DNA from: Oxalobacteraceae bacterium OTU3CINTB1
GTDB lineage: Bacteria; Pseudomonadota; Gammaproteobacteria; Burkholderiales; Burkholderiaceae_D
Assembly: GCA_024123955.1 (NCBI GenBank)
Contig: CP099652.1
Coordinates: forward strand, 124,001 to 188,000
Length of the DNA: 64,000 nucleotides
Direction: 5' to 3'
Part shown: positions 15,461 to 24,481 of the stretch, piece by piece
Numbering within the stretch: position 1 is the first letter of the stretch
How the letters are laid out: every line of letters starts with the position of its first letter
Program-made: the position numbers and the translations under genes
Notes under the pieces: model-generated
Seen by the model: the letters and a program-made list of their open reading frames with translations, nothing else
What the model was told of the DNA's origin: nothing
The model's database searches: none

Positions 15461-16859
15461 TCGTTCTCTCGCGTGGGCGGGCGCCGCCGCGACCATCCTG
15501 TCCGGCGCCGCCTGGTGGTTTGGCACCGGCCTGCATCCTCAAGCGTGGCTGACCTGGCTTGCGCCGTTGCCGCTGTTGCTGCTCGCACCGCGACTGCGCT
15601 GGCAATACGCTGCGCTGGCCGCAATGGTCGCGGGCGCTTGTGCGGGGCTGAATCTGTGGCACTACCTGATCGATATTATCGGGTTGCCGCTGCCCGTCGG
15701 TGTGCTCGCCGCACTCGGGCCTGCCGTAACGTTTGCGCTGGCCTTGCTATTGTTTCGCCGGCTGTGGCTGGTGCGACGGTATGCGGCCGCCGCGCTGGCG
15801 TTTCCGTCGGTGTGGGTCACGCTGGATTACTTGTCGTTCCGGGGTTCGCCGCACGGCACCTTCGGCAGCCTGGCCTACAGCCAGCTGGACTTTTTGCCGT
15901 TCGTGCAGTTTGCAAGTCTGACCGGTATCTGGGGCGTCACCTTTGTGCTGCTGCTCGCGCCCACCGCCATCGCGGCAGGCCTGCTTTCCGGGCCGGATCG
16001 GCAACAGCGACTGCGGGTGACCGGCGCGACGTGCTTGCTGCTCGTGCTGGTGTTCCATTTCGGCTTCAAGCGCTTGGACATGCCGGCAGACGACAGTCTG
16101 CGCGTGGGGCTGGTGTCGATTCCCGGGCCGATACGTCCGGCAATGTTGTCGGGCGACGGACAAGTCCTACTCAAGCGTTATCTCGCCGCCATCGATACTC
16201 TTGTCGAGCGCGGTGCGCAGGTCGTTGTGCTGCCGGAGACCGTGATCAGCACCGATCAGGCGGCCATCCCCGAGTTTGTCGCCAGCGCGACGCGCAACAA
16301 AGTGACGATCACCGCCGGCGTCGCCATCACGGACGCCACGCGGGGGCAGCGCAACAGCGCACTGGCCTTCCTACCCGACGTGGCGGAGCCCGTCTCCTAC
16401 GCCAAGCACCACCTGATTCCGGGCTTCGAGGACGAGTACCAGCCGGGCGCGGACTACACCATGCTTCCCGGCACGCGCACCGGCTTGGCGGTATGCAAAG
16501 ACATGGATTTCCACGACACCGGCACCGCCTATTCCGACCGGGCGGCCAGGCTGTTGCTGGTGCCGGCATGGGACTTCGCGGCGGACGGACGGATGCACAG
16601 CCGGATGGCCGTCATGCGCGGCATCGAAAGTGGATTCGCCGTCGCGCGCGCCGCTCTACGCGGCAACCTGACCTTGTCGGACAATCGCGGCCGCATCGTG
16701 GCGGAAACGTCGGATGAGCTTGGTGATGCCACCTTGATTGGCGAAGTGGCGTTGCATGATACGCGTACCTTGTATGCGCAGTGGGGCGACTGGTTCGCCT
16801 GGCTGTCCATCTGCACCTTGGGCGCGGCCCTGGCCTTGTCGCGCGGAAAGCAGACCTGA
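15444..16859 (+). CDS. Lnt-like membrane carbon-nitrogen hydrolase
   Basis: 471 aa from the ATG at 15444, with GGAG 13 bases upstream inside the tetR gene. The N-terminal ~190 residues hold about six hydrophobic helices, then comes a periplasmic-type nitrilase domain (~215-440), and a last TM (WFAWLSICTLGAALAL) closes the protein. The catalytic triad is visible: E265 in VVVLPETVIS, K321 in YAKHHLIPGF, C351 in LAVCKDMDFHD. This is the architecture of apolipoprotein N-acyltransferase, but the sequence is divergent, shorter than the ~510 aa of Lnt, and outside the usual lnt-corC context. I read it as an Lnt paralogue with an unknown acyl donor or acceptor. Confidence 0.78.
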   Translation: MASSANRSLAWAGAAATILSGAAWWFGTGLHPQAWLTWLAPLPLLLLAPRLRWQYAALAAMVAGACAGLNLWHYLIDIIGLPLPVGVLAALGPAVTFALALLLFRRLWLVRRYAAAALAFPSVWVTLDYLSFRGSPHGTFGSLAYSQLDFLPFVQFASLTGIWGVTFVLLLAPTAIAAGLLSGPDRQQRLRVTGATCLLLVLVFHFGFKRLDMPADDSLRVGLVSIPGPIRPAMLSGDGQVLLKRYLAAIDTLVERGAQVVVLPETVISTDQAAIPEFVASATRNKVTITAGVAITDATRGQRNSALAFLPDVAEPVSYAKHHLIPGFEDEYQPGADYTMLPGTRTGLAVCKDMDFHDTGTAYSDRAARLLLVPAWDFAADGRMHSRMAVMRGIESGFAVARAALRGNLTLSDNRGRIVAETSDELGDATLIGEVALHDTRTLYAQWGDWFAWLSICTLGAALALSRGKQT

Positions 16860-16984
16860 TTCCACATGGCATTCCTTCATACAACACCACCGCGGAGCGC
16901 CTGCGCACAACAGTGACTTAGCGTACAGAACAGCTAGTCGCGACGTTGCACACTCGACCTCAAACTCACCACAAGAGGCGACAC

Positions 16985-18781
16985 ATGCGACACAAATTTG
17001 CCGGCGCGACACCTGCCATCCTCGGCGCCGTGCTAATGGCTTGCTCCGGCTTTTCCCATGCTCAACAAGGCGACGGCACGCGCGTGGCGATCGCCGCCGC
17101 CATCGTCAAGCCCGACAAGGTCGAGGCGACGCCCGAGCGCATCGCCGCCATCAAGGCGCCTGCGGGTTTTACGGTGACGGCCTTTGCCACCGGGCTGAAA
17201 AATATCCGCATCGTCGCCGTCGCCCCCGACGGCACGATCTACGTCAGCCGGCGCGACCAGGGTGACGTGCTGATGTTCAAGGACGCCAACGGCGACGGCC
17301 GCGCCGACGGGCCGCCAGTCACCGTAGCCAACCGCGCCGGCGCGCACGGCCTGGCGATCCGCAACGGCAAGCTCTACCTGGCCACGGTGAAAGAGGTCTT
17401 CGTCGCCGACATCCTCGGCGACGGCAAGCTTTCTCCGTTGAAGCTGATCATCGGCGATCTGCCGGACTCGGGCCAGCATCCCAACCGCACGCTGGCCTTC
17501 GGCCCGGACGGCATGTTGTATATCAGCGCGGGATCGACCTGCAACGTCTGCAACGAGAGCAATCCGGAAAACGCCACCCTGCTGCGCGCCACGCCGGACG
17601 GTAAGCAGCGCACCATCTTCGCGTCGGGGCTGCGCAACACCATCGGCTTCGACTGGCACCCGCGCACCGGCGAACTATGGGCGCCCGACCACGGCATCGA
17701 CTTCCTCGGCGACGACGACCAGCCCGAAGAGCTCAACAAGCTAGAACTGGGCAAACAGTACGGCTGGCCGCACGTCTATGGCGACGGCAAGATCTACCCG
17801 CAAAGCACGCCGGTTGGCGATATCACCAAGCAAGAATGGAAGGCGCGCAGCGAGCCGATGGTGCTCGGCTACACCGCCCACTCGGCGCCGATGCAAATGC
17901 TGTTCTATCGCGGCAGCAATTTCCCGTCCGAGTACCAAGGGGACGCCTTTGTCACCATGCGCGGCTCATGGAACCGCAGCGCCCCGTCCGGCTACGAAGT
18001 GGTCCGGATCCGGTTCGCCGACGGCCAGGCCAAGTCGATCGAACCGTTTGTCACCGGCTTCCTGACGGACGGCGGCAAGACCCACATCGCGCGTCCGGTC
18101 GGGCTGGCGATGGCCAAGGATGGTTCCCTGCTGATGGCTGACGATGGCAATGGTGTGCTTTATCGCATTGCCTACTCGGGCAAGGATAAGGGATCGGCCC
18201 CGCTGCCGCCGCCACCGGCCGGTCCGATGCAGCAGCAGGCGCAGAAGGGAAACAATGTGCCCCTCGCGCTGACACGGGCGCCATCCAGGGGCGACGCCAA
18301 GCTGTCCGTGCGCAGCCCGGCATTCGCCGGCGGCGCGCCGATGGCCGCCAAGTACAGCGAATATGCCGAGGGCGTGTCGCCGCCGCTGACGTGGGCAGCC
18401 GTCGAGGGCGCCAAATCCTATGTCGTCATCGCGGAAGACCCGGACGCGCCGCAAAAACCGTTTGTGCATTGGCTGGCGTGGAATATTCCGTCATCGGTCA
18501 CCGCCTTGCCCGAGGGATTGCAGGAGCAGCCCCGCCTGACCGAGCCGGAGGGCGTGCTCCAGGGCAGGAATACGCGCGGGTCGCTCGGCTACTACGGGCC
18601 CCGTCCGCCGGTCGGCGATCCGGCGCACCACTATCACTTCCAGCTATTCGCGCTCGATACGACACTGACGCTTCCGTTCGGCGCGGATCGCGACCAACTG
18701 CTACAAGCGATCCAGGGCCACGTTCTGGCCAAGGGCGAAGTGGTCGGCCGCTACGCTCAGTCGCAACAACCACCGAAGTAA
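16985..18781 (+). CDS. fusion: PQQ-type sugar dehydrogenase (sorbosone dehydrogenase-like) + YbhB/PEBP domain
   Basis: 598 aa from the ATG at 16985, with AAGAGG upstream. A signal peptide with a possible lipobox-like LMACSG leads into a six-bladed propeller (~55-400): IRIVAVAPDGTIYVSRRDQG, GQHPNRTLAFGPDGMLYISA, GSTCNVCNE, LWAPDHGIDFLGDDDQPEEL and GYTAHSAPMQMLFY, as in soluble glucose/sorbosone dehydrogenases. A Pro/Gln linker (~402-425) connects to a phosphatidylethanolamine-binding-protein fold (~438-592) with PPLTWAAVEGAKSYVVIAED, DPDAPQKPFVHWLAW, GYYGPRPPVGDPAHHY and HFQLFALD. The fusion suggests a periplasmic oxidase carrying a ligand-binding module. Its substrate is unknown. Confidence 0.85.
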   Translation: MRHKFAGATPAILGAVLMACSGFSHAQQGDGTRVAIAAAIVKPDKVEATPERIAAIKAPAGFTVTAFATGLKNIRIVAVAPDGTIYVSRRDQGDVLMFKDANGDGRADGPPVTVANRAGAHGLAIRNGKLYLATVKEVFVADILGDGKLSPLKLIIGDLPDSGQHPNRTLAFGPDGMLYISAGSTCNVCNESNPENATLLRATPDGKQRTIFASGLRNTIGFDWHPRTGELWAPDHGIDFLGDDDQPEELNKLELGKQYGWPHVYGDGKIYPQSTPVGDITKQEWKARSEPMVLGYTAHSAPMQMLFYRGSNFPSEYQGDAFVTMRGSWNRSAPSGYEVVRIRFADGQAKSIEPFVTGFLTDGGKTHIARPVGLAMAKDGSLLMADDGNGVLYRIAYSGKDKGSAPLPPPPAGPMQQQAQKGNNVPLALTRAPSRGDAKLSVRSPAFAGGAPMAAKYSEYAEGVSPPLTWAAVEGAKSYVVIAEDPDAPQKPFVHWLAWNIPSSVTALPEGLQEQPRLTEPEGVLQGRNTRGSLGYYGPRPPVGDPAHHYHFQLFALDTTLTLPFGADRDQLLQAIQGHVLAKGEVVGRYAQSQQPPK

Positions 18782-18806
18782 CCATCCCCCAACCAAAGGA
18801 GACACC

Positions 18807-19316
18807 ATGAAAACTACGCAATTTCTGACCGCATTGACCCTTGGCATCGCCTTCGCCCATTCCGCCTCCGCACAGACGGTATCGAAAGCCGACACCGACC
18901 GCCTGAACGCCATCGCGCAAGCCAACATCGCCGAAATCGAAACCGGCAAGATCGCGCTGGAAAAGTCCAGCAACGCCGACGTCAAGCAATTCGCGCAGTC
19001 GATGATCGACGACCACAGCAAAGGCCTCGAGGAAACCAAGAAAGTGGCCGCCGCCAAGAAGCTGACCTTGCCGACGGAGCCCGATGCAGAGCACAAAAAG
19101 ATGGCCGAGAAGCTCAAAACCCTATCCGGCGCCGCCTTCGACAAGGAATATGTGAGCAAGGCCGGCGTTGCCGACCATGCGAAGGTGCACGCCGCGCTGA
19201 AACAAGACATCGCCAAAGCGCAGGACGCGGACGTCAAGGCGTTGGCGACGAAGCTTGAGCCGACCGTTGCGCATCACGGCGAGATGGCCAAAAAGCTCAA
19301 CGCGGCGATCAAGTAA
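18807..19316 (+). CDS. DUF4142 exported helical protein
   Basis: 169 aa. Signal peptide MKTTQFLTALTLGIAFAHSA with cleavage near SASA-QT. The remainder is nearly all helix and resembles the DUF4142 ferritin-like four-helix fold: ANIAEIETGKIALEKSSNAD, VKQFAQSMIDDHSKGLEETK and a final HHGEMAKKLNAA. The family is periplasmic and often linked to envelope stress; no biochemical function is established. It follows the fusion dehydrogenase after 25 bases with a good AAAGGAG, so the two probably form one transcript. I see no strong terminator in the 157 bases that follow. Confidence 0.85.
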   Translation: MKTTQFLTALTLGIAFAHSASAQTVSKADTDRLNAIAQANIAEIETGKIALEKSSNADVKQFAQSMIDDHSKGLEETKKVAAAKKLTLPTEPDAEHKKMAEKLKTLSGAAFDKEYVSKAGVADHAKVHAALKQDIAKAQDADVKALATKLEPTVAHHGEMAKKLNAAIK

Positions 19317-19473
19317 TCGCGCACGTTTTACAAGCAAACAGGAATGGGAGGACACCTCTTTTTGAGCCATCCGGCGGCGCATTGGCGTGTGTCGCCGATC
19401 TGGAGTACGGGGCAGGAGAGCAGGCGGGTTAGAATAAAAAAAGATCTAGCGGCAGGGCAGCTACTTATGCCAC

Positions 19474-20652
19474 TTACTCCGCTGGAGGGTCCAAGCCTCT
19501 TAACAGCCCATCCGTCGCAAGAATGTCCGTCACTGTCTGTTCTTCGATGGCATACACTCCACGCGCGGCGCGCCAGACCAATTTCTTCTCCTGAAGAGCA
19601 AGGAGTGCTTGTTGAACGCCGGGCACATCGATTCGTACATCGTCCTCGGTTTCGTCCGCCAGCTGTAGACCCCTCCGGTATAGCTCCATGGTCGAAGCCT
19701 CGAACGGCGCGTAGTCGCTGCCGGTCGCGGCCATCACACGCAAGACCACTTGTTGGATAGGGGTCAAACTACGGATCACCTTCCGTTGTACCTGATTAAT
19801 TTCAGTTGCCAGATCGCGGACCTCGTTTTCGAACATGTCCGGGCCGGTATCCGCACTGATTTCGAAATTGAACCGCAGCGTGTCGGCTGCAGAACCCAAC
19901 AATTCAGGGCGATAACCGGCCTCCACAAAAAGGGGCCACACCTTTTCCGGGAACAGTGGGAATGGAAGTTCCGCTTTCTGACAAAACCACTCGATAAAAT
20001 CTTTCCCGAGCATAGGGAAATTGACCATCGGCGCACCGTAAAACGCTTGGTCCTTACTATTTCGAAGCATGGCCAGCTTGTCACGGTTCGAGCCGGTGCA
20101 GACTACCCGCAAGCCGTGGTGATGCGAACTGTTTAATTCATCGCGCGCCGCCTTCAAAGCAAACAGGGCTGCAATACCGGGGTCGGTCGTGATTGCATGT
20201 TGAGCCTCGTCGATGATCAGGACGATCGCCTGCCTGGTTTCATCGGATAGCGCCACAAGCGCTTGGGTCAGAGATACGTCCTTCCCCAATCCCACGCGGT
20301 CGAGGTCAAAATTGACAGCACCGCCAACAGCGATCTTGCTCAGCCCGGATGCCTTAGCCAAGCGCATGACAACACCGGCTTTCGTTGCAAGCGAAGCTCG
20401 AAGGGCCGCGACAATGACCTCTCCGGGATCTGTTGTCGGATTGGCCCACAAATCGGCGTAGACGACGAGGGCGCCTGCACGCTCGAAAGCCGGCCGCAGG
20501 TCTTCACGGACGAACGTCGACTTGCCGGTGCGGCGCGGCGCCGCGAGAAACACACCCGAGCTGGCGGCGCTACCGACTGCGACAGTCAACACTTGCTTGG
20601 CAAGCCTCTCCGCCAACACAGCCCGGTGGAACAACTCTGGTGCGTGGGACAT
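19474..20652 (-). CDS. AAA+ ATPase of unknown function
   Basis: 392 aa. Walker A is at A38-T46 (APRRTGKST) and Walker B at ~144-151 (VLIIDEAQH). GLRVVCTGSNRDKL is a sensor-1-like stretch. The C-terminal ~110 residues look like a winged-helix domain (SLTPIQQVVLRVMAATGSDY ... LLALQEKKLVWRAARGVYAI). This is the STAND/ORC-like archaeal-ATPase plan found in plasmid, phage and defence loci, but here no partner gene is present. Codon use is less GC-biased than in ssb and uvrA, hinting at transfer. It has its own strong promoter with a repeated TATAG motif, so it is likely tightly controlled. Confidence 0.75.
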   Translation of the reverse strand: MSHAPELFHRAVLAERLAKQVLTVAVGSAASSGVFLAAPRRTGKSTFVREDLRPAFERAGALVVYADLWANPTTDPGEVIVAALRASLATKAGVVMRLAKASGLSKIAVGGAVNFDLDRVGLGKDVSLTQALVALSDETRQAIVLIIDEAQHAITTDPGIAALFALKAARDELNSSHHHGLRVVCTGSNRDKLAMLRNSKDQAFYGAPMVNFPMLGKDFIEWFCQKAELPFPLFPEKVWPLFVEAGYRPELLGSAADTLRFNFEISADTGPDMFENEVRDLATEINQVQRKVIRSLTPIQQVVLRVMAATGSDYAPFEASTMELYRRGLQLADETEDDVRIDVPGVQQALLALQEKKLVWRAARGVYAIEEQTVTDILATDGLLRGLDPPAE

Positions 20653-20669
20653 GATGACATCTCCCTCTT

Positions 20670-20716
20670 TATAGAAAACTATAGAGGAATTATAGACCGA
20701 TTATTTTTGCTGTCAC
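20670..20716 (-). promoter_or_regulatory. promoter and TATAG operator array of the AAA ATPase gene
   Basis: On the minus strand, GTGACA (20716-20711) and TATAAT (20694-20689) have a 16-base spacer. TATAG occurs on the plus strand at 20670, 20680 and 20691, about one helical turn apart, and TATAG-AAAA-CTATA (20670-20683) is a dyad at the expected start point. GAGGGAG follows as the ribosome site. Repressor binding is inferred. Confidence 0.55.
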
Positions 20717-20731
20717 TGGCGGCATAGATGT

Positions 20732-20764
20732 AAAAACGCCCTGCAAATCAAAGACTTGCAGGGC
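20732..20764 (-). terminator. rho-independent terminator of ssb
   Basis: Arms 20738-20746 and 20756-20764 (GCCCTGCAA / TTGCAGGGC) are followed on the minus strand by five T (complement of 20732-20736). It sits 28 bases after the ssb stop. Confidence 0.85.
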
Positions 20765-20791
20765 GCGCACACTTGTCGCCGGAGTTGAGCA

Positions 20792-21292
20792 TCAGAACGG
20801 AATGTCGTCATCCATATCCGAGAAGTTCGGCGCCGGCTTCGGTGCCGGACGTGGCGCCGGAGCGGCCATCTGCGGACGCGGAGCCGGAGCCTGACGCTGC
20901 GGCGGGGCCGATTCGTAGCCGCCACCATCATCCATGCCGCCGCCATCGCCCATGCCTTGACGGCCACCCAGCATTTGCATTTGCTCGGCGATGATGTCGG
21001 TCGCGTATTTCTCTACGCCATCTTTATCGGTGTACTTGCGGGTCTGCAGGCGGCCTTCAACGTAGACCGACGAACCCTTCTTCAGGTATTGGCCGACGAT
21101 TTCCGCCAGGCGGCCGAAGAACGAGATGCGGTGCCACTCGGTTTGCTCTTTCTGCTCGCCGGTGTTGCGGTCCTTCGATTTGTACGATGTCGCCACGGCA
21201 ATGTTGGCGATCGCGTCACCGCTAGGCATGTAGCGAATTTCCGGATCGCGACCCAGATTGCCGACGATGATGACTTTGTTGACTGATGCCAT
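20792..21292 (-). CDS. ssb: single-stranded DNA-binding protein
   Basis: 166 aa. The N-terminal OB fold begins [20 protein letters not shown] and includes [20 protein letters not shown] and [16 protein letters not shown] Gly/Pro/Ala-rich linker (~115-155) ends in the acidic tip DMDDDIPF that recruits replication and repair partners. Full length and intact. Ribosome site CAGGAG is upstream. It is divergent from uvrA across 325 bases. The same divergent ssb-uvrA arrangement in E. coli is SOS-controlled, and here a LexA box lies on the uvrA side, 216 bases from the ssb start. Confidence 0.97.
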   Translation of the reverse strand: MASVNKVIIVGNLGRDPEIRYMPSGDAIANIAVATSYKSKDRNTGEQKEQTEWHRISFFGRLAEIVGQYLKKGSSVYVEGRLQTRKYTDKDGVEKYATDIIAEQMQMLGGRQGMGDGGGMDDGGGYESAPPQRQAPAPRPQMAAPAPRPAPKPAPNFSDMDDDIPF

Positions 21293-21488
21293 TTATAAAA
21301 CTCCTGAGTAACGACGGCCGCGCTTTGCGGGCTGTTTTTTGGAATGCTAAACGCGGATTATAGCATCGCCAGCATGGCAAATTCCTGTGTCCTTGGCGGC
21401 TCGTGGCGGATTACGGCGTGCCGCCTAATCCGCCCTACGTGGTTTAACTCACCCACGCGCAATCGGGCTGGCGATTTCTGACAGGGCG

Positions 21489-21527
21489 TTGAAACGGCGC
21501 AAGAAAATACTGGTATTATATACAGTG
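21489..21527 (+). promoter_or_regulatory. LexA (SOS) box and promoter of uvrA
   Basis: TACTGGTATTATATACAGTG at 21508-21527 fits CTG-N10-CAG (C21510 to G21525) with an AT-rich centre. A -35-like TTGAAA lies at 21489-21494 and TATTAT (21514-21519) falls inside the box, so LexA would block polymerase. The rest of the 325-base ssb-uvrA gap holds no gene. Confidence 0.8.
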
Positions 21528-21617
21528 TCAAGCCCGGCACGTTCGATGCACATCAAGCCCGGCGCAAGTATATCCAAACCCGGCTATAGTTACGGGTTGA
21601 CTCTAAAGGCCAAATCA

Positions 21618-24464
21618 ATGGAACAGATCCGCATCCGCGGCGCACGCACGCACAACCTCAAAAACATCAATCTCGACCTCCCGCGCAACAAGCTGATCGT
21701 GATCACCGGCCTGTCCGGCTCCGGCAAGTCGTCGCTCGCCTTCGATACGCTGTACGCAGAGGGCCAGCGCCGCTATGTGGAGTCGCTGTCGGCTTACGCC
21801 CGCCAGTTCCTGCAGCTGATGGAAAAGCCGGACGTCGATCTGATCGAGGGCCTGTCGCCTGCCATTTCGATCGAGCAGAAGGCCACCTCGCACAATCCGC
21901 GTTCGACGGTCGGCACCGTGACCGAAATCCACGATTATCTGCGCCTGTTGTACGCGCGCGTCGGCACGCCTTATTGCATCAACCATCCGGACCAGGCGCT
22001 GGCCGCGCAGACGGTGTCGCAGATGGTCGACGCGGTGCTGGCCATGCCCGACGATACCAAGTTGATGATCCTGGCGCCGGTGGTGGCCAATCGCAAGGGC
22101 GAGCATTCCGACCTGTTCGAACAAATGCAGGCGCAGGGCTTCGTGCGCTTCCGCGTGCAGAGCGGCACCGCCGCCGCGAAGATCTATGAAGTCGACGACC
22201 TGCCCAAGCTGAAGAAAACCGAAAAGCACACCATCGACGTTGTGATCGACCGCGTGAAGGTGACCGCCGAAATCAAACAGCGCTTGGCCGAGAGCTTCGA
22301 GACCGCGCTACGCCTGGCCGATGGCCGCGCCGTGGCGCTGGAGATGGATAGCGGCACGGAGCACGTCTACTCCAACAAGTTCGCCTGCAACACCTGCGGC
22401 TACTCGCTGCAGGAGCTCGAGCCGCGCCTGTTCTCGTTCAATAACCCGATGGGCGCGTGCCCGGAGTGCGACGGCCTCGGTCACATCGAGTTCTTCGATC
22501 CGAAGCGCATCGTCGCCTTCCCCAACCTGTCGCTGGCTTCCGGCGCGGTCAAGGGGTGGGACCGCCGCAACCAGTTCTATTTCCAGATGCTGTCCAATCT
22601 GGCGGCTTACTACGAGTTCGATCTGGACCTGCCGTACGAGCAGCTGCCGAAGACCGCGCAGGAAGTGATCCTGCACGGCTCGGGCAAGACGCATATCCCG
22701 TTCACGTATGTGAATGAGCGCGGCCGCACCGTCGTCAAGGAACACGCGTTCGAGGGCGTGGTGACCAATCTGGCGCGCCGCTACCGCGAGACCGATTCGA
22801 TGGCCGTCAAGGAGGAACTGGCGAAGTTCATCAACGAGAAGAAGTGCCCGGCGTGCGAAGGCGCGCGCCTGCGCATCGAGGCGCGCTACGTGAAGGTCGG
22901 CAGCGGCAAGCAGGAAAAGGCCATCTACGAGATCGCCGAGAAGCCGCTGCGCGAGACGCTGTCTTTCTTCGAGCAGCTGAAGCTCAAGGGTTCGAAGAAG
23001 GAGATCGCCGACCGCGTGGTCAAGGAGATCATCTCGCGCCTGAAGTTCCTCAACAACGTCGGCCTCGATTACCTGTCGCTGGACCGCAGCGCCGATACGC
23101 TGTCGGGCGGCGAGGCGCAGCGTATCCGCCTGGCGTCGCAGATCGGCTCCGGCCTGACGGGCGTGATGTACGTGCTCGATGAGCCATCGATCGGCCTGCA
23201 CCAGCGCGACAACGACCGCCTGATCGAGACGCTCAAACACCTGCGCGACATCGGCAACAGCGTGCTGGTGGTGGAGCACGACGAGGATGCGATCCGCACC
23301 GCCGACTTCATCGTCGACATGGGCAAGGGCGCCGGCGTGCATGGCGGCGACATCATCGCCCAGGGCACGCTGAAGGACATCCTGAAGAACAAGCAGTCGC
23401 TGACGGCGCAGTATTTGAACGGCACGCTGAAGATCGCGGTGCCGAAGAAGCGCCACGTCGCCGATCCGGACAAGCAGCTGGTCATCACCGGCGCCACCGG
23501 GAACAATCTGAAGAAGGTCAACCTGCACCTGCCGGTCGGCCTGATGACGTGCGTGACCGGCGTTTCCGGTTCGGGCAAATCGTCGCTGATCAACGATACG
23601 CTGTATCCGGCGCTGTCGCGCCACCTGTATGGTTCGCAGACCGAACCTTCGCCGCACGATTCGATCAGCGGCCTGGAACACTTCGACAAGGTCATCGCCG
23701 TCGACCAGGCGCCGATCGGCCGCACGCCGCGCTCCAATCCGGCGACGTACACCGGCTTGTTCACGCCGATCCGCGATCTGTTCTCGACGGTGCCGGTGGC
23801 GAAAGAACGCGGCTACAGCGCCGGCCGATTCTCGTTCAACGTCAAGGGCGGCCGCTGCGAAGCGTGCCAGGGCGATGGCGTGATCAAGGTGGAGATGCAC
23901 TTCCTGCCGGACGTCTACGTGCCGTGCGACGTGTGCCACGGCAAGCGCTATAACCGCGAGACGCTGGAAGTCCAGTACAAGGGCAAGAACATCACCGAGA
24001 TCCTCGACATGACGGTGGAGGACGCGCATGAGTTCTTCAAGCCGGTGCCGCTGATCGCGCGCAAGCTGCATACCTTGCTGGACGTGGGCCTGGGCTACAT
24101 CAAGCTCGGTCAAAGCGCGACCACGTTGTCGGGCGGCGAGGCGCAGCGCGTCAAGCTGTCGCTGGAGCTGTCCAAACGCGACACCGGCCGCACCTTGTAC
24201 ATCCTGGACGAGCCGACCACCGGCCTGCACTTCCACGATATCGATCTGCTGATGAAGGTGATCCACCGCCTGCGCGACCAGGGCAACACCCTGGTCATCA
24301 TCGAGCACAATCTGGATGTGATCAAGACCGCCGACTGGGTGGTCGATCTGGGACCGGAGGGCGGCGCGGGCGGCGGCAAGATCATCGCCGCCGGCACGCC
24401 GGAGGATGTGGCCAAGAACCCGGCCAGCGTCACCGGCAAGTATCTGGTGCCGCTGCTGAACTAA
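21618..24464 (+). CDS. uvrA: excinuclease ABC subunit A
   Basis: 948 aa from the ATG at 21618 ([20 protein letters not shown]). Two ABC ATPase halves are complete: Walker [16 protein letters not shown] (~33) and [15 protein letters not shown] (~650), signatures [12 protein letters not shown] and [12 protein letters not shown], and Walker [15 protein letters not shown] and [13 protein letters not shown]. Zinc-finger cysteine sets are present (CNTCGY ... [26 protein letters not shown]). It recognises bulky DNA lesions in nucleotide excision repair and loads UvrB. Length is normal. Control by LexA is supported by the box upstream. An in-frame extension back to 21489 is rejected because it would run through the promoter. 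Confidence 0.98.
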   Translation: MEQIRIRGARTHNLKNINLDLPRNKLIVITGLSGSGKSSLAFDTLYAEGQRRYVESLSAYARQFLQLMEKPDVDLIEGLSPAISIEQKATSHNPRSTVGTVTEIHDYLRLLYARVGTPYCINHPDQALAAQTVSQMVDAVLAMPDDTKLMILAPVVANRKGEHSDLFEQMQAQGFVRFRVQSGTAAAKIYEVDDLPKLKKTEKHTIDVVIDRVKVTAEIKQRLAESFETALRLADGRAVALEMDSGTEHVYSNKFACNTCGYSLQELEPRLFSFNNPMGACPECDGLGHIEFFDPKRIVAFPNLSLASGAVKGWDRRNQFYFQMLSNLAAYYEFDLDLPYEQLPKTAQEVILHGSGKTHIPFTYVNERGRTVVKEHAFEGVVTNLARRYRETDSMAVKEELAKFINEKKCPACEGARLRIEARYVKVGSGKQEKAIYEIAEKPLRETLSFFEQLKLKGSKKEIADRVVKEIISRLKFLNNVGLDYLSLDRSADTLSGGEAQRIRLASQIGSGLTGVMYVLDEPSIGLHQRDNDRLIETLKHLRDIGNSVLVVEHDEDAIRTADFIVDMGKGAGVHGGDIIAQGTLKDILKNKQSLTAQYLNGTLKIAVPKKRHVADPDKQLVITGATGNNLKKVNLHLPVGLMTCVTGVSGSGKSSLINDTLYPALSRHLYGSQTEPSPHDSISGLEHFDKVIAVDQAPIGRTPRSNPATYTGLFTPIRDLFSTVPVAKERGYSAGRFSFNVKGGRCEACQGDGVIKVEMHFLPDVYVPCDVCHGKRYNRETLEVQYKGKNITEILDMTVEDAHEFFKPVPLIARKLHTLLDVGLGYIKLGQSATTLSGGEAQRVKLSLELSKRDTGRTLYILDEPTTGLHFHDIDLLMKVIHRLRDQGNTLVIIEHNLDVIKTADWVVDLGPEGGAGGGKIIAAGTPEDVAKNPASVTGKYLVPLLN

Positions 24465-24481
24465 TCGGTCAGGTGTAAAAC

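Noticed and set aside
20670..20700. Toxin-antitoxin operator before the AAA ATPase gene
   Set aside because: No small antitoxin-like ORF lies next to it; the array fits self-repression or an unlinked repressor as well.
21489..21617. N-terminal extension of uvrA from an upstream in-frame ATG
   Set aside because: It would start before the LexA box and promoter; family proteins begin at [12 protein letters not shown] sequence.
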